From: Paenalcaligenes suwonensis
GTDB taxonomy: Bacteria > Pseudomonadota > Gammaproteobacteria > Burkholderiales > Burkholderiaceae_B
DNA: 64,000 bases
Direction: 5' to 3'
Assembly: GCF_011290505.1 (NCBI RefSeq)
Contig: NZ_JAANPV010000002.1
Coordinates: 124,001-188,000 of the forward strand
The translations under genes and the position numbers were made by a program. Position 1 is the stretch's first letter; the number at the start of each line of letters is the position of its first letter. Positions 27,596 through 35,566 of this stretch are shown piece by piece. The notes under the pieces are model-generated. The model had not been told where the DNA came from. It was given only the letters and a program-made list of their open reading frames with translations, and made no database searches.

Positions 27596-28492
27596 ATGAT
27601 GAAGGATCTACCGCTCACAGCATTGCGCGTTTTTGTGGTTGTTAACCAATACGGCAGCTTCACCAAAGCAGCCCATGCATTGGGTATTACACAAAGTGCT
27701 GTGAGCAGGCACATTGCCCACTTAGAACAAGTGTTCAAAGCCCCTTTATTTTTACGGCAAGGCCCTCGTATACGCCCTTCCATCATCGGGCAACAATTAC
27801 ATGACAACATCAAAGATGCCATGATGACCATTGAGCTTACGGCTCAACAACTGGCGCAAAAAAATCAGCATCACAATCGTCTGCAAGTACGCACCTCTAC
27901 CCCCAGCTTGGCAATGACCGTCATCGTGCCTATGCTAGGTTCGTACACCCAGCAAACCGGTGTGCAAATAGATTTAATCACCTCGCTCTCTGCACCCTGC
28001 ATGCAAGACAACTATGACGTGCTGATTAGCCGAGACCTGCACTTAGAGGGTTGCGAGCATTGGGAGTTACTGCAGGAAGATTTGATTTGTGTTGGGCAGC
28101 AAGAGTTGATTCATCGCGTGCAGCACCTACCACCTGCACAATGGCCTTTAGTGACATCCAGATCTCGCCCCGATGTACTCACTCATTGGTCACTCACCTA
28201 CGGTGTCAGCCCTGATCAGCTACAGGTATGCGCCACCTATGATCATTTGTTTTTTGCGATATCAGCAGCCATCGCTGGCTTAGGCCTTCTGGTGGTGCCT
28301 AAGGTCTTGGTACTGGAGGCATTAGAAAATAACAGTTTGCGTGTTGCCCCTGTGGATATCCATTCCACCGGCGCTTGTTACTCTGCCTACATTAATCATC
28401 AAACCCAGCACTTAGACACCGCACGCCACTTTTGTCGCTGGCTAAAAGCCAGCTTAAAAGAGCGTAGTGCCCCCCATCACATCAGTCAGTAA
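27596..28492 (+). CDS. LysR-family regulator of the PPH operon
   Basis: A 298-residue LysR-type regulator. The helix-turn-helix covers about residues 5-62 (ALRVFVVVNQYGSFTKAAHA, then TQSAVSRHIAHLE), followed by a linker and a substrate-binding domain of about 200 residues. It is divergent from the phosphonate operon, the usual layout for a regulator sensing the pathway substrate, and PPH genes elsewhere are also paired with a LysR gene. The ATG at 27596 is followed by a second ATG; GGATGAG lies about nine bases upstream. The effector is unknown; phosphonoalanine or phosphonopyruvate would be the first guess. Confidence 0.85.
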   Translation: MMKDLPLTALRVFVVVNQYGSFTKAAHALGITQSAVSRHIAHLEQVFKAPLFLRQGPRIRPSIIGQQLHDNIKDAMMTIELTAQQLAQKNQHHNRLQVRTSTPSLAMTVIVPMLGSYTQQTGVQIDLITSLSAPCMQDNYDVLISRDLHLEGCEHWELLQEDLICVGQQELIHRVQHLPPAQWPLVTSRSRPDVLTHWSLTYGVSPDQLQVCATYDHLFFAISAAIAGLGLLVVPKVLVLEALENNSLRVAPVDIHSTGACYSAYINHQTQHLDTARHFCRWLKASLKERSAPHHISQ

Positions 28493-28537
28493 GGTCGTAG
28501 GTAAACACAGCAGACCTTACTGATTGCATTGATAAAG

Positions 28538-28786
28538 TTATGCTGCTGTGGATACAACGGCTACTGGCGCATGGGTGTCCACTGTGACGTGCGCTTGTTG
28601 GCGACGCTGACGTACTCGTTCCCACAACTTATCGTGCAACGGCATCAGGGTCACATTACAAATAGGTTCTACCACGGCAGCGATGCCCCCCACCGCCAGT
28701 GAGCCTGTGAACGCATACGTCACGGCAAAGGCCACACTCATGTGAAGGCATATTTGGCTGGCTTTAAAGGCGATTAATTGCATCAT
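28538..28786 (-). CDS. DUF2061-family small membrane protein
   Basis: An 82-residue protein with two hydrophobic segments. The pattern FKASQICLHMSVAFAVTYAF, then TGSLAVGGIAAVVEPICN and H.KLWERVR, matches the DUF2061 family as I know it. The function is unknown. AGGAG lies five bases before the first ATG. A Fur-like site at 28815-28833 just upstream hints at iron control. It is monocistronic, between the LysR gene and the MFS gene. Confidence 0.78.
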   Translation of the reverse strand: MMQLIAFKASQICLHMSVAFAVTYAFTGSLAVGGIAAVVEPICNVTLMPLHDKLWERVRQRRQQAHVTVDTHAPVAVVSTAA

Positions 28787-28814
28787 TCTGCTCCTAAGAC
28801 TAGAACTCCATTTT

Positions 28815-28833
28815 AATGAGAATAAATCTTATT
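28815..28833 (-). promoter_or_regulatory. Weak Fur-like site upstream of the DUF2061 gene
   Basis: AATGAGAATAAATCTTATT matches 11 of 19 positions of the Fur consensus GATAATGATAATCATTATC. It lies 29 bases before the DUF2061 start. Suggestive only. Confidence 0.35.
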
Positions 28834-28903
28834 TGCAGTAAATTATTTTTACTGACACTATAGCCACAGGCTATGGCTGTTAAGTAGGTACAGCCCTGCA
28901 TTC

Positions 28904-30058
28904 TTAGGCACCCTGTATAGCGCGACGACGAGCACCGCCCAGCCACACCAAGCCTAGACCACCCGCAGCCAACACCGCACCAGCCAGTGGCACCGCCACA
29001 TACCCCAACCCTTGCCCTATCACCACACTACCCAATGCAGCACCTACTGCATTACCTAGATTGAAGGCACCCACATTCACTGACGACGCAAGGCCCGGTG
29101 CTTGTGCTGCTGCCTGCATCACCCGCATCTGCACGGGCGGTACGATACCAAAAGCAGCAGCGCCCCACACCACTAAGCTAATAGCCGCACCAATTTTCGT
29201 CGTCATCATAAAAGGCATCACCATCATGATGGCAGTCAAAGCACCAAGAATAAGTTTGGTTGCCCCGTCCAGAGACCAGTCCGCCAACTTACCGCCAATA
29301 CTATTGCCCAAAGTGAAACCCACACCAATCAACACCAACGCAAAGGCCACAAAACTTGGACCAGCATGGGTAATATCAGCCAGAACAGGCGCTATATAGG
29401 TATACAGCGTGAACATCGCCCCAGCCCCCAGCACCGTTGTTCCCATGGCTAATAACACCTCGGGACGGCTCAGTACCTTCAGTTCACGACGCACATCCGG
29501 GCGCTGACCTGGCTCTCCTTTAGGCAAAGCCACCCATAACGCAGCAATAGTAATCAAACCCAACATTGCCGTACCACCAAAAGCCACACGCCAACCTACC
29601 TGCTGACCAATCCACGTTGCAGCCGGTACGCCACCCACATTCGCGATCGTTAGGCCCATAAACATCATGGCAATAGCACTCGCCTGTTTATCTTTAGGCA
29701 CCACACTAGCCGCCACTACAGCACCAATGCCGAAGAAAGCACCGTGATTCAAACTGGTGATTAAACGTGAAAGCAATAGGGTTGTGTAGGTAGGGGCAAA
29801 AGCGGATAACAGGTTCCCTATGGTGAACAGCACCATCAATGCCATTAACGCCCCACGTTTACCAAAGCGACTAAATAGCAAGGTCATCACAGGAGCCCCC
29901 ACCATCACCCCAATAGCGTAGGCCGAAACCAGCATGCCAGCAGTCGGTATACCGACCTGCACACCATCAGCAATCACAGGCAGTAAACCCATAGGGGTAA
30001 ATTCAGTGGTGCCGATGGCAAACGCACCAATGGCGAGGGCAAACAAAGCAAGAGGCAT
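28904..30058 (-). CDS. MFS transporter, DHA1 family (AraJ/YdhP-like)
   Basis: A 384-residue protein with 12 predicted transmembrane helices. The N-terminus ALAIGAFAIGTTEFTPMGLL and the motif A-like FSRFGKRGALM are characteristic of the AraJ/YdhP branch of proton-driven drug and sugar exporters. The substrate is unknown. It lies alone, with the start at 30058 and no strong ribosome site in front of it, so the exact start is not certain. A tRNA-Ser gene and a bidirectional terminator lie upstream of it. Confidence 0.87.
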   Translation of the reverse strand: MPLALFALAIGAFAIGTTEFTPMGLLPVIADGVQVGIPTAGMLVSAYAIGVMVGAPVMTLLFSRFGKRGALMALMVLFTIGNLLSAFAPTYTTLLLSRLITSLNHGAFFGIGAVVAASVVPKDKQASAIAMMFMGLTIANVGGVPAATWIGQQVGWRVAFGGTAMLGLITIAALWVALPKGEPGQRPDVRRELKVLSRPEVLLAMGTTVLGAGAMFTLYTYIAPVLADITHAGPSFVAFALVLIGVGFTLGNSIGGKLADWSLDGATKLILGALTAIMMVMPFMMTTKIGAAISLVVWGAAAFGIVPPVQMRVMQAAAQAPGLASSVNVGAFNLGNAVGAALGSVVIGQGLGYVAVPLAGAVLAAGGLGLVWLGGARRRAIQGA

Positions 30059-30199
30059 GATTTCAATCCAGTGTGTATTTCAATGGATGACATTGTCTCA
30101 AGTTAATATTTGCCGATTAAGCCTAGTATCTAATAAACACTATTGAAATTTATTCAACAATAAAAATGGCTCTCCATCAGCAACCCGAAGCCCAAACGC

Positions 30200-30230
30200 A
30201 AAAAAGCCCTTGATTTCTCAAGGGCTTTTT
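30200..30230. terminator. Terminator downstream of tRNA-Ser
   Basis: The perfect inverted repeat AAAAAGCCCTTGA/TCAAGGGCTTTTT with loop TTTC lies eight bases after the tRNA 3' end on the minus strand. Confidence 0.85.
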
Positions 30231-30237
30231 AAAATTC

Positions 30238-30328
30238 TGGCGGACAGGGGGGGATTCGAACCCCCGATACGCTATAAACGTATACACGCTTTCCAGGCGT
30301 GCGCCTTCAACCACTCGGCCACCTGTCC
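30238..30328 (-). tRNA. tRNA-Ser (anticodon GGA)
   Basis: A 91-nt tRNA read on the minus strand: acceptor stem GGACAGG/CCTGTCC, discriminator G, encoded CCA, D arm GGCCGAGTGGTTGAAGGC, anticodon loop CTGGAAA (anticodon GGA), a long variable arm typical of serine tRNAs, and T arm GGGGGTTCGAATCCCCC. It reads UCC and UCU codons. Confidence 0.97.
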
Positions 30329-30367
30329 TATCTGTTACTGCCAAGCCTGCTATTATAGCTAAGATTA

Positions 30368-31498
30368 CTAAAAAAGCAAACCTTCCTGTAAAGACACCCA
30401 ACGTTGGGCGTCGCGTAGCAATAAACGCACATCTTTGCCCACGCGCAATGCATCGTGAAACTCAAAGCGACGTGCGGCATCCAACTGCTGTAGCTCGGGC
30501 AATACCACTAAAGGCTGCCCCGGTCCCAACAATGTAGGGGCAACATAGCTGATGATTTGATCTACCCTACCCGTTTGCAGCATCGCCCCACTAAAGAGCC
30601 CACCCGCTTCTACATGCACTTCATTAATGTCCTGCTGATCTATGTAGGCAAGCACGTCTGTCAAATCGGCATGACCGTTTACATCCCGCCCAACCTGGAT
30701 CACGGTGACATTTTTTTCGCTAAGCAATTGTGCTTTAACGGGGTTATGCGTACTTGTGAACACCCATACTGGATCGCCGTTTAGCAACGCAGCATCTACT
30801 GGCAATCGTAAGTGTGTATCCACCACAGCTCGTATAGGTTGGCGTGGTGTATCTATCCCACGCACATTCAACAGCGGGTTGTCGGCCAACACTGTACCTA
30901 TGCCGGTTAGGACTACGCACGATCTAGCACGCCAGATGTGGCCATCTTGTCTAGCTTCAGGTCCCGTAATCCATTGAGAGTGACCATTCAATAGCGCGCT
31001 ACGGCCATCCAGCGACCCCGCTAGCTTCAACCATATCCACGCCTGCTCGCGCAGCATACGGGAGACAAACCCTGGGTTTTGCTCTAAGGCGCCATCGGCG
31101 CACACCCCTGTTTGCACTGGAATGCCGGCCTCTTGCAAGGCACGTATGCCTCGCCCGGCCACCAATGGATTGGGGTCTAGCAATGCCACAACCACCCGCG
31201 CCGGCCTAGCTTGAATCAGCGCTTGTACGCACGGTGGCGTACGGCCGTAATGGCTGCAAGGCTCTAGCGTGACATAGACCGTGCAGGTGGAGATATCTAC
31301 ATTATTCGCACGTGCTGCAGCCAACGCCATCACTTCGGCATGTGGCCCACCAGCTTGCTGGGTGGCCCCCATTGCAACAGCCTGATCGCCTTGTACGATC
31401 ACGCAACCCACGCGTGGATTAGGCGAGGTTAGGTGCATGACAGACTGCGCTTGCGCTAGGGCTAGCTGCATCCATTTCACATCACTCACGCTACTCAC
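30368..31498 (-). CDS. ribD: Bifunctional pyrimidine deaminase/reductase RibD
   Basis: Carries out two riboflavin-synthesis steps: deamination of the pyrimidine ring, then reduction of the ribose side chain. The N-terminal deaminase has the zinc site HAEVMA (His about 53) and PCSHYGRTPPC (about 79-89); the C-terminal reductase starts near residue 145 (WIWLKLAGSLDGRSAL) and includes GPEARQDGHIWRARS. Its 376 residues match the family. It follows nrdR by ten bases, a pairing common in Proteobacteria, and is probably cotranscribed with it. The next rib genes are not in the window. Confidence 0.93.
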   Translation of the reverse strand: MSSVSDVKWMQLALAQAQSVMHLTSPNPRVGCVIVQGDQAVAMGATQQAGGPHAEVMALAAARANNVDISTCTVYVTLEPCSHYGRTPPCVQALIQARPARVVVALLDPNPLVAGRGIRALQEAGIPVQTGVCADGALEQNPGFVSRMLREQAWIWLKLAGSLDGRSALLNGHSQWITGPEARQDGHIWRARSCVVLTGIGTVLADNPLLNVRGIDTPRQPIRAVVDTHLRLPVDAALLNGDPVWVFTSTHNPVKAQLLSEKNVTVIQVGRDVNGHADLTDVLAYIDQQDINEVHVEAGGLFSGAMLQTGRVDQIISYVAPTLLGPGQPLVVLPELQQLDAARRFEFHDALRVGKDVRLLLRDAQRWVSLQEGLLF

Positions 31499-31508
31499 CG
31501 CGGTCTCG

Positions 31509-31982
31509 TTAGTCAGGGGTATGGTTCACCGGGCCATCCTGCATTTCTTGGATGGTACGCATGAACTCATGAATATCATTAAAACTTTTGTAGACGGAAG
31601 CAAAGCGCACATAGCCCACTTGGTCTAGTTGCTTAAGCTCGTCCATGGCCAGATCACCAATGTGCTCAGTGGATATCTCTCGTTCACCACTGACCATTAA
31701 GCGCTCGATAATTCGACGCACTGCGGCATCTACATCAGCACTGGCGACAGAACGCTTGCGCAACGCCAGATCTAAGCTGGCACGCAAGCGTTTGTCATCA
31801 AATTCCATACGGCTGCCATCTCGCTTGACCACCGCAGGCATCAACAACTCCATGCGCTCGTATGTGGTAAATCGGCGATCGCAGGCCGCACAACGGCGAC
31901 GGCGTCGAATAGAATCGCCTTCTTCTGATACCCGGGAGTCTACGACTTGGGTATCACCATTTCCACAAAACGGACATTTCAT
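31509..31982 (-). CDS. nrdR: Transcriptional repressor NrdR
   Basis: A 157-residue repressor of ribonucleotide reductase genes. The N-terminal zinc ribbon is formed by CPFC (Cys3, Cys6) and CAAC (Cys31, Cys34), and an ATP-cone follows at about 45-140 ([20 protein letters not shown]), which senses ATP and dATP. Its target boxes are seen at 17636-17684 upstream of nrdA. No Shine-Dalgarno sequence is visible: the start codon lies just after a terminator hairpin (31986-32008) that ends glyA, so how it is transcribed and translated is unclear. It is followed by ribD. Confidence 0.95.
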   Translation of the reverse strand: MKCPFCGNGDTQVVDSRVSEEGDSIRRRRRCAACDRRFTTYERMELLMPAVVKRDGSRMEFDDKRLRASLDLALRKRSVASADVDAAVRRIIERLMVSGEREISTEHIGDLAMDELKQLDQVGYVRFASVYKSFNDIHEFMRTIQEMQDGPVNHTPD

Positions 31983-31985
31983 CGT

Positions 31986-32008
31986 CTAAAAAGGCCCCGA
32001 AGGGCCGC
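31986..32008 (-). terminator. Terminator between glyA and nrdR
   Basis: The minus-strand hairpin GGCCC-TTCG-GGGCC is followed by five U. It lies within the 34 bases between the glyA stop and the nrdR start, ending four bases before the nrdR ATG. Confidence 0.75.
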
Positions 32009-32016
32009 TAGTAATA

Positions 32017-33267
32017 TTACTTAGCACTATACACTGGGAAACGCGCCGTGAGTTCATTGACTCGTTGGCGAACAGCCTCAATGTTGGCGGCATCATGCGG
32101 ATTATCCAACACATCTGCAATCAGGTTAGCCGTCAACTCAGCTTCAGCTTCTTTGAAACCACGTGTTGTCATGGCTGGTGCACCCAGACGAATACCGCTG
32201 GTCACGAATGGAGACTCTGGGTCGTTAGGGATAGCGTTTTTGTTCACAGTGATGTGAGCTTCACCCAATACGCGTTCAGCATCTTTACCATTAATGCCTT
32301 TAGCACGCAGGTCTACCAACATAACGTGGCTTTCTGTTCTGGAAGACACGATACGCAAACCACGTTTAACCAATGTTTTGGCCATCACGTCAGCGTTTTT
32401 AACGACTTGTGCTGCGTATTCTTTAAAGCTAGGCTCTAATGCTTCTTTGAATGCTACGGCTTTAGCAGCAATCACGTGCATCAATGGGCCGCCTTGAATG
32501 CCTGGGAAAATAGCGGAGTTAATCGCTTTTTCGTGCTCGGCTTTCATCATGATCACGCCACCACGAGGACCACGCAACGATTTGTGCGTCGTAGTAGTAA
32601 CGAAGTCAGCGTGAGGAACTGGGTTGGGGTATGCACCACCAGCCACCAAACCGGCGTAGTGAGCGATATCCACCATGAACAATGCACCGTTTTCGTGTGC
32701 AATACGTGCCATGCGTTCAAAGTCGATACGCAGGGAGTAAGCCGATGCACCACCCACGATCAATTTTGGTTTGTGTTCTTTAGCCAGCGCTTCCAACTGG
32801 TCGTAATCCAACTCTTCGTTGGCATCCAAACCGTAAGGAATGAAGTTGTACAGTTTGCCCGAAGCATTAACAGGGGAACCGTGTGTCAGGTGACCGCCTT
32901 CAGCCAAGCTCATACCCAAAACGGTGTCGCCGGGTTTCAGCACAGCCATGTACACGCCTTGGTTAGCTTGAGAACCGGAGTTAGGCTGCACGTTAGCTGC
33001 TTCAGCACCAAACAGTTCTTTCAAACGATCAATCGCCAAGCGCTCGACTACGTCCACGTACTCACAACCGCCATAATAACGACGACCTGGGTAGCCTTCT
33101 GCATACTTGTTAGTCAGTTGGGTACCCTGAGCCTGCATGACTGCTGGGCTAGCGTAGTTTTCCGAAGCAATCAGCTCAATATGCTGTTCTTGGCGGGTGT
33201 CTTCTTTCTGGATTGCGTCCCAAAGAGCGGGGTCTACAATATCCAGCGTACGTGAACGATCAAACAT
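32017..33267 (-). CDS. glyA: Serine hydroxymethyltransferase GlyA
   Basis: A cytoplasmic PLP enzyme that converts serine and tetrahydrofolate to glycine and 5,10-methylene-tetrahydrofolate. The start is placed at [10 protein letters not shown] (416 residues) with AGGA six bases upstream; this puts the PLP lysine of [14 protein letters not shown] at Lys229, the same number as in Escherichia coli. Other hallmarks are [10 protein letters not shown] (30-39), [11 protein letters not shown] (59-69) and VDIAHYAGL. An upstream in-frame ATG at 33309 would add 14 residues and is less likely. The leader at 33320-33413 can form two interleaved helices. A terminator follows at 31986-32008. Confidence 0.95.
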   Translation of the reverse strand: MFDRSRTLDIVDPALWDAIQKEDTRQEQHIELIASENYASPAVMQAQGTQLTNKYAEGYPGRRYYGGCEYVDVVERLAIDRLKELFGAEAANVQPNSGSQANQGVYMAVLKPGDTVLGMSLAEGGHLTHGSPVNASGKLYNFIPYGLDANEELDYDQLEALAKEHKPKLIVGGASAYSLRIDFERMARIAHENGALFMVDIAHYAGLVAGGAYPNPVPHADFVTTTTHKSLRGPRGGVIMMKAEHEKAINSAIFPGIQGGPLMHVIAAKAVAFKEALEPSFKEYAAQVVKNADVMAKTLVKRGLRIVSSRTESHVMLVDLRAKGINGKDAERVLGEAHITVNKNAIPNDPESPFVTSGIRLGAPAMTTRGFKEAEAELTANLIADVLDNPHDAANIEAVRQRVNELTARFPVYSAK

Positions 33268-33319
33268 GAGAGATCCTAAAAAATAAGGAAACTGAAATGA
33301 ATCCGTCATTTTAGCGCCT

Positions 33320-33413
33320 AAGCGTTGCCTAGGGCTGAAATAAGAGAAAGGTGGCACTCAAACCGCAACGCTTCTTCCAAAAAAAGACAGTTGCTTGAAC
33401 GAGTCCCACCTTT
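33320..33413 (-). promoter_or_regulatory. Candidate structured leader of glyA with interleaved helices
   Basis: Two long pairings share this stretch. Helix 1: 33320-33328 (AAGCGTTGC) with 33365-33373 (GCAACGCTT), 9 perfect pairs. Helix 2: 33347-33359 (AAAGGTGGCACTC) with 33401-33413 (GAGTCCCACCTTT), 12 of 13 pairs. Their arms alternate, so they form either a pseudoknot or two exclusive folds. The region lies between the YbhB-like stop and the glyA start, in the glyA orientation. No known riboswitch class could be matched. Confidence 0.5.
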
Positions 33414-33450
33414 TAGGTGAATTTTTCTCAACCTACTGAAGCCAAAATGC

Positions 33451-34077
33451 TTATAGCAGCTTTGCATTCAGCGTGTAGGTACCTGTCAAGCTGGCCTGCG
33501 CCAAAATATGGCCCTGCATCGCCACTTTAGCCTCAGCCCCACCAAACTTACCTTCTAGCGGCAGTTCTTCTATATCTAGGGCGTACACCGTAAAAATATA
33601 ACGGTGTGGCAACGCGTCATTCCAGGGCGGGCATGGGCCATCATAACCAAAGTAATCCCCGCTCATGTCACGATCATGAGCAAAGAATTTACTGTAGTCA
33701 TTCAACCCTTGGCGTGTACCGCCCGGCGCCAAAGGACCTGCCTTACCCCTTGGGGTCACACGATCCGAATAAGCACCTTCTGCCACATCGCGACTATCAG
33801 CAGGAATATCCACCAATACCCAATGATAGAAATCCGTACGCGGCGTATCGGCGGCTACCTCTTTGCCCGGCTGATTCACATCATCCAACACAGCAGGCAC
33901 ATCAGGGTCTACACACAGAATAAGGAAAGAGCGGGTTCCCTCGGGAACATCCTCCCAGGCCAGATGCGGGTTGGCATTACCTGCCAATGCCACTTTGGTC
34001 GTGGCATCAGCGCGGCCAAAAGCCAAACGCTCTGGAATCACAGCCTGATCAGTAAAAGAGTCACTACGTAACTTCAT
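33451..34077 (-). CDS. YbhB/YbcL-family protein (PEBP, Raf-kinase-inhibitor-like)
   Basis: A 208-residue member of the phosphatidylethanolamine-binding protein family. The ligand-site segments are visible: LILCVDPDVPAV (about 52-63), FYHWVLVDIPADSRDV (about 82-97), and YFGYDGPCPPWNDALPHRY (about 143-161) with the conserved GP.PP and H.Y elements. No signal peptide is seen, so it is cytoplasmic. The function in bacteria is not well known. A GAGGG-type ribosome site precedes the ATG. It lies between tyrS and glyA and may be cotranscribed with tyrS, 19 bases away. Confidence 0.87.
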   Translation of the reverse strand: MKLRSDSFTDQAVIPERLAFGRADATTKVALAGNANPHLAWEDVPEGTRSFLILCVDPDVPAVLDDVNQPGKEVAADTPRTDFYHWVLVDIPADSRDVAEGAYSDRVTPRGKAGPLAPGGTRQGLNDYSKFFAHDRDMSGDYFGYDGPCPPWNDALPHRYIFTVYALDIEELPLEGKFGGAEAKVAMQGHILAQASLTGTYTLNAKLL

Positions 34078-34096
34078 AATCCGCCCTCACACACAG

Positions 34097-35323
34097 TCAA
34101 GAGACACTTACTCGGGCAAAACGTCGTTTACCCACTTGCAGCACGTATGTACCGGCAACAAGCTCTAAGGCCTTATCTTCAACCTTAACGCCATCAATGC
34201 GTACGCCACCTTGTTCGATACTACGATTGGCTTCGCTATTTGATGGAACCAGTCCTGCTTCGCGCAATAGTTTTACTATACCAATTGGTGCACCATTTAC
34301 GCTAACTTCTGGCATGTTCTCGGGGATTTCACCATGTCGGAAACGTGCCTCGAAATCACGCAGCGCATCCTCAGCAGCCTGAGCTGAATGGAAACGCGTA
34401 ATAATTTCTTGTGCCAACGCCACTTTAATGTCTCGTGGGTTCGCACCTTGTTCAACGCTGGCTTTCAACGCATTGATATCAGCCATGCTCTTGAAGGACA
34501 GCAGCTCGTAGTACATCCACATTAAGGTATCCGACACGGACATGATCTTGCCGAACATGGAATCCGCGTTTTCGGTAATACCAATGTAATTACCTTTGGA
34601 TTTGGACATTTTTTCAACGCCATCCAAGCCCACCAGCAACGGCATAGTCAAAATACATTGCTGCTCTTGTCCATATTCTTTTTGCAGCTCACGACCTACT
34701 AGCAAGTTAAATTTCTGATCCGTCCCCCCCAGCTCTAGATCAGCTTTCAACATCACGGAGTCATAGCCTTGTAGCAATGGATACAAGAACTCATGCACCG
34801 AAATAGGTGTGTGTGACTGGAAGCGTTTAGTGAAATCATCACGCTCCATCATGCGAGCCACGGTATAACGCGAGGCCAATTGAATCATGCCACGCGAACC
34901 CAACTGGTCGCACCACTCCGAGTTATATCGCACTTCCATGCGGCTCTCGTCCAAGATCAGTTTGGCCTGATCATAATAAGTCTGCGCATTTGACTTGACC
35001 TGCTCTGGGGTCAGTGGCGGACGAGTAGTGTTGCGACCGCTAGGGTCACCAATAGTGGAAGTGAAATCGCCAATTAAGAAAATGACAGTATGACCTAAGT
35101 CTTGCAGCTGACGCATTTTGTTCAGCACTACCGTGTGGCCCAAATGGATATCAGGCGCGGTAGGATCAAGACCCAGCTTGATACGTAGAGGCTGACCAGA
35201 AGCCTGGCTGCGAGCCAATTTCTTGGCAAATTCAGTTTCTACGATAAGTTCGTCACAGCCACGTTTGGCAATATCAAGTGCGGCTTGCACTTCTGGAGTA
35301 ATGGTAAAGTCGGGGGAGGACAT
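34097..35323 (-). CDS. tyrS: Tyrosyl-tRNA synthetase
   Basis: Charges tRNA-Tyr. The start chosen is MSSPDFTI (408 residues); the longer frame adds 15 residues without family support. The HIGH-type motif is HLGH in DIHLGHT (residues 60-63), the KMSKS motif is EKMSKSKGN (about 247-255), and an RNA-binding S4 domain covers the last 65 residues ([20 protein letters not shown]). The spacing matches the TyrZ-like type common in Proteobacteria. It is divergent from the M23 peptidase gene. The upstream region shows no T-box leader. Confidence 0.94.
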   Translation of the reverse strand: MSSPDFTITPEVQAALDIAKRGCDELIVETEFAKKLARSQASGQPLRIKLGLDPTAPDIHLGHTVVLNKMRQLQDLGHTVIFLIGDFTSTIGDPSGRNTTRPPLTPEQVKSNAQTYYDQAKLILDESRMEVRYNSEWCDQLGSRGMIQLASRYTVARMMERDDFTKRFQSHTPISVHEFLYPLLQGYDSVMLKADLELGGTDQKFNLLVGRELQKEYGQEQQCILTMPLLVGLDGVEKMSKSKGNYIGITENADSMFGKIMSVSDTLMWMYYELLSFKSMADINALKASVEQGANPRDIKVALAQEIITRFHSAQAAEDALRDFEARFRHGEIPENMPEVSVNGAPIGIVKLLREAGLVPSNSEANRSIEQGGVRIDGVKVEDKALELVAGTYVLQVGKRRFARVSVS

Positions 35324-35566
35324 AATCTGCCTAATTTTTTCTCGAAAATACTCGATAAATTGAGTCAAATGCGCTAGGATACTAGTGTTTATCAGATCAT
35401 CACGAGTGATCAGTATAAACCCCCATATCTTAACAGAACGCTAATCAGCTTCGCTACGAAGAATAATTTAACGTTCTGGCTCCCTGCTACGTTACTTGCA
35501 TTGCTAGGCCATATGCCCTGCGACAGGACATATTTTCTGCAATGCCAACCGCTAGGTTTTGCTTCA

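Noticed and set aside
32476-33255. Long open frame on the + strand opposite glyA
   Set aside because: It is the antisense shadow of a well-supported gene, with no ribosome site and no recognisable family.
33320-33413. SAH riboswitch in the glyA leader
   Set aside because: AGAAGCGTTGC resembles the AGGAGCG(C/T)TGC run and the fold order is similar, but the distances between arms differ and no P2 hairpin is evident. It needs a covariance search.
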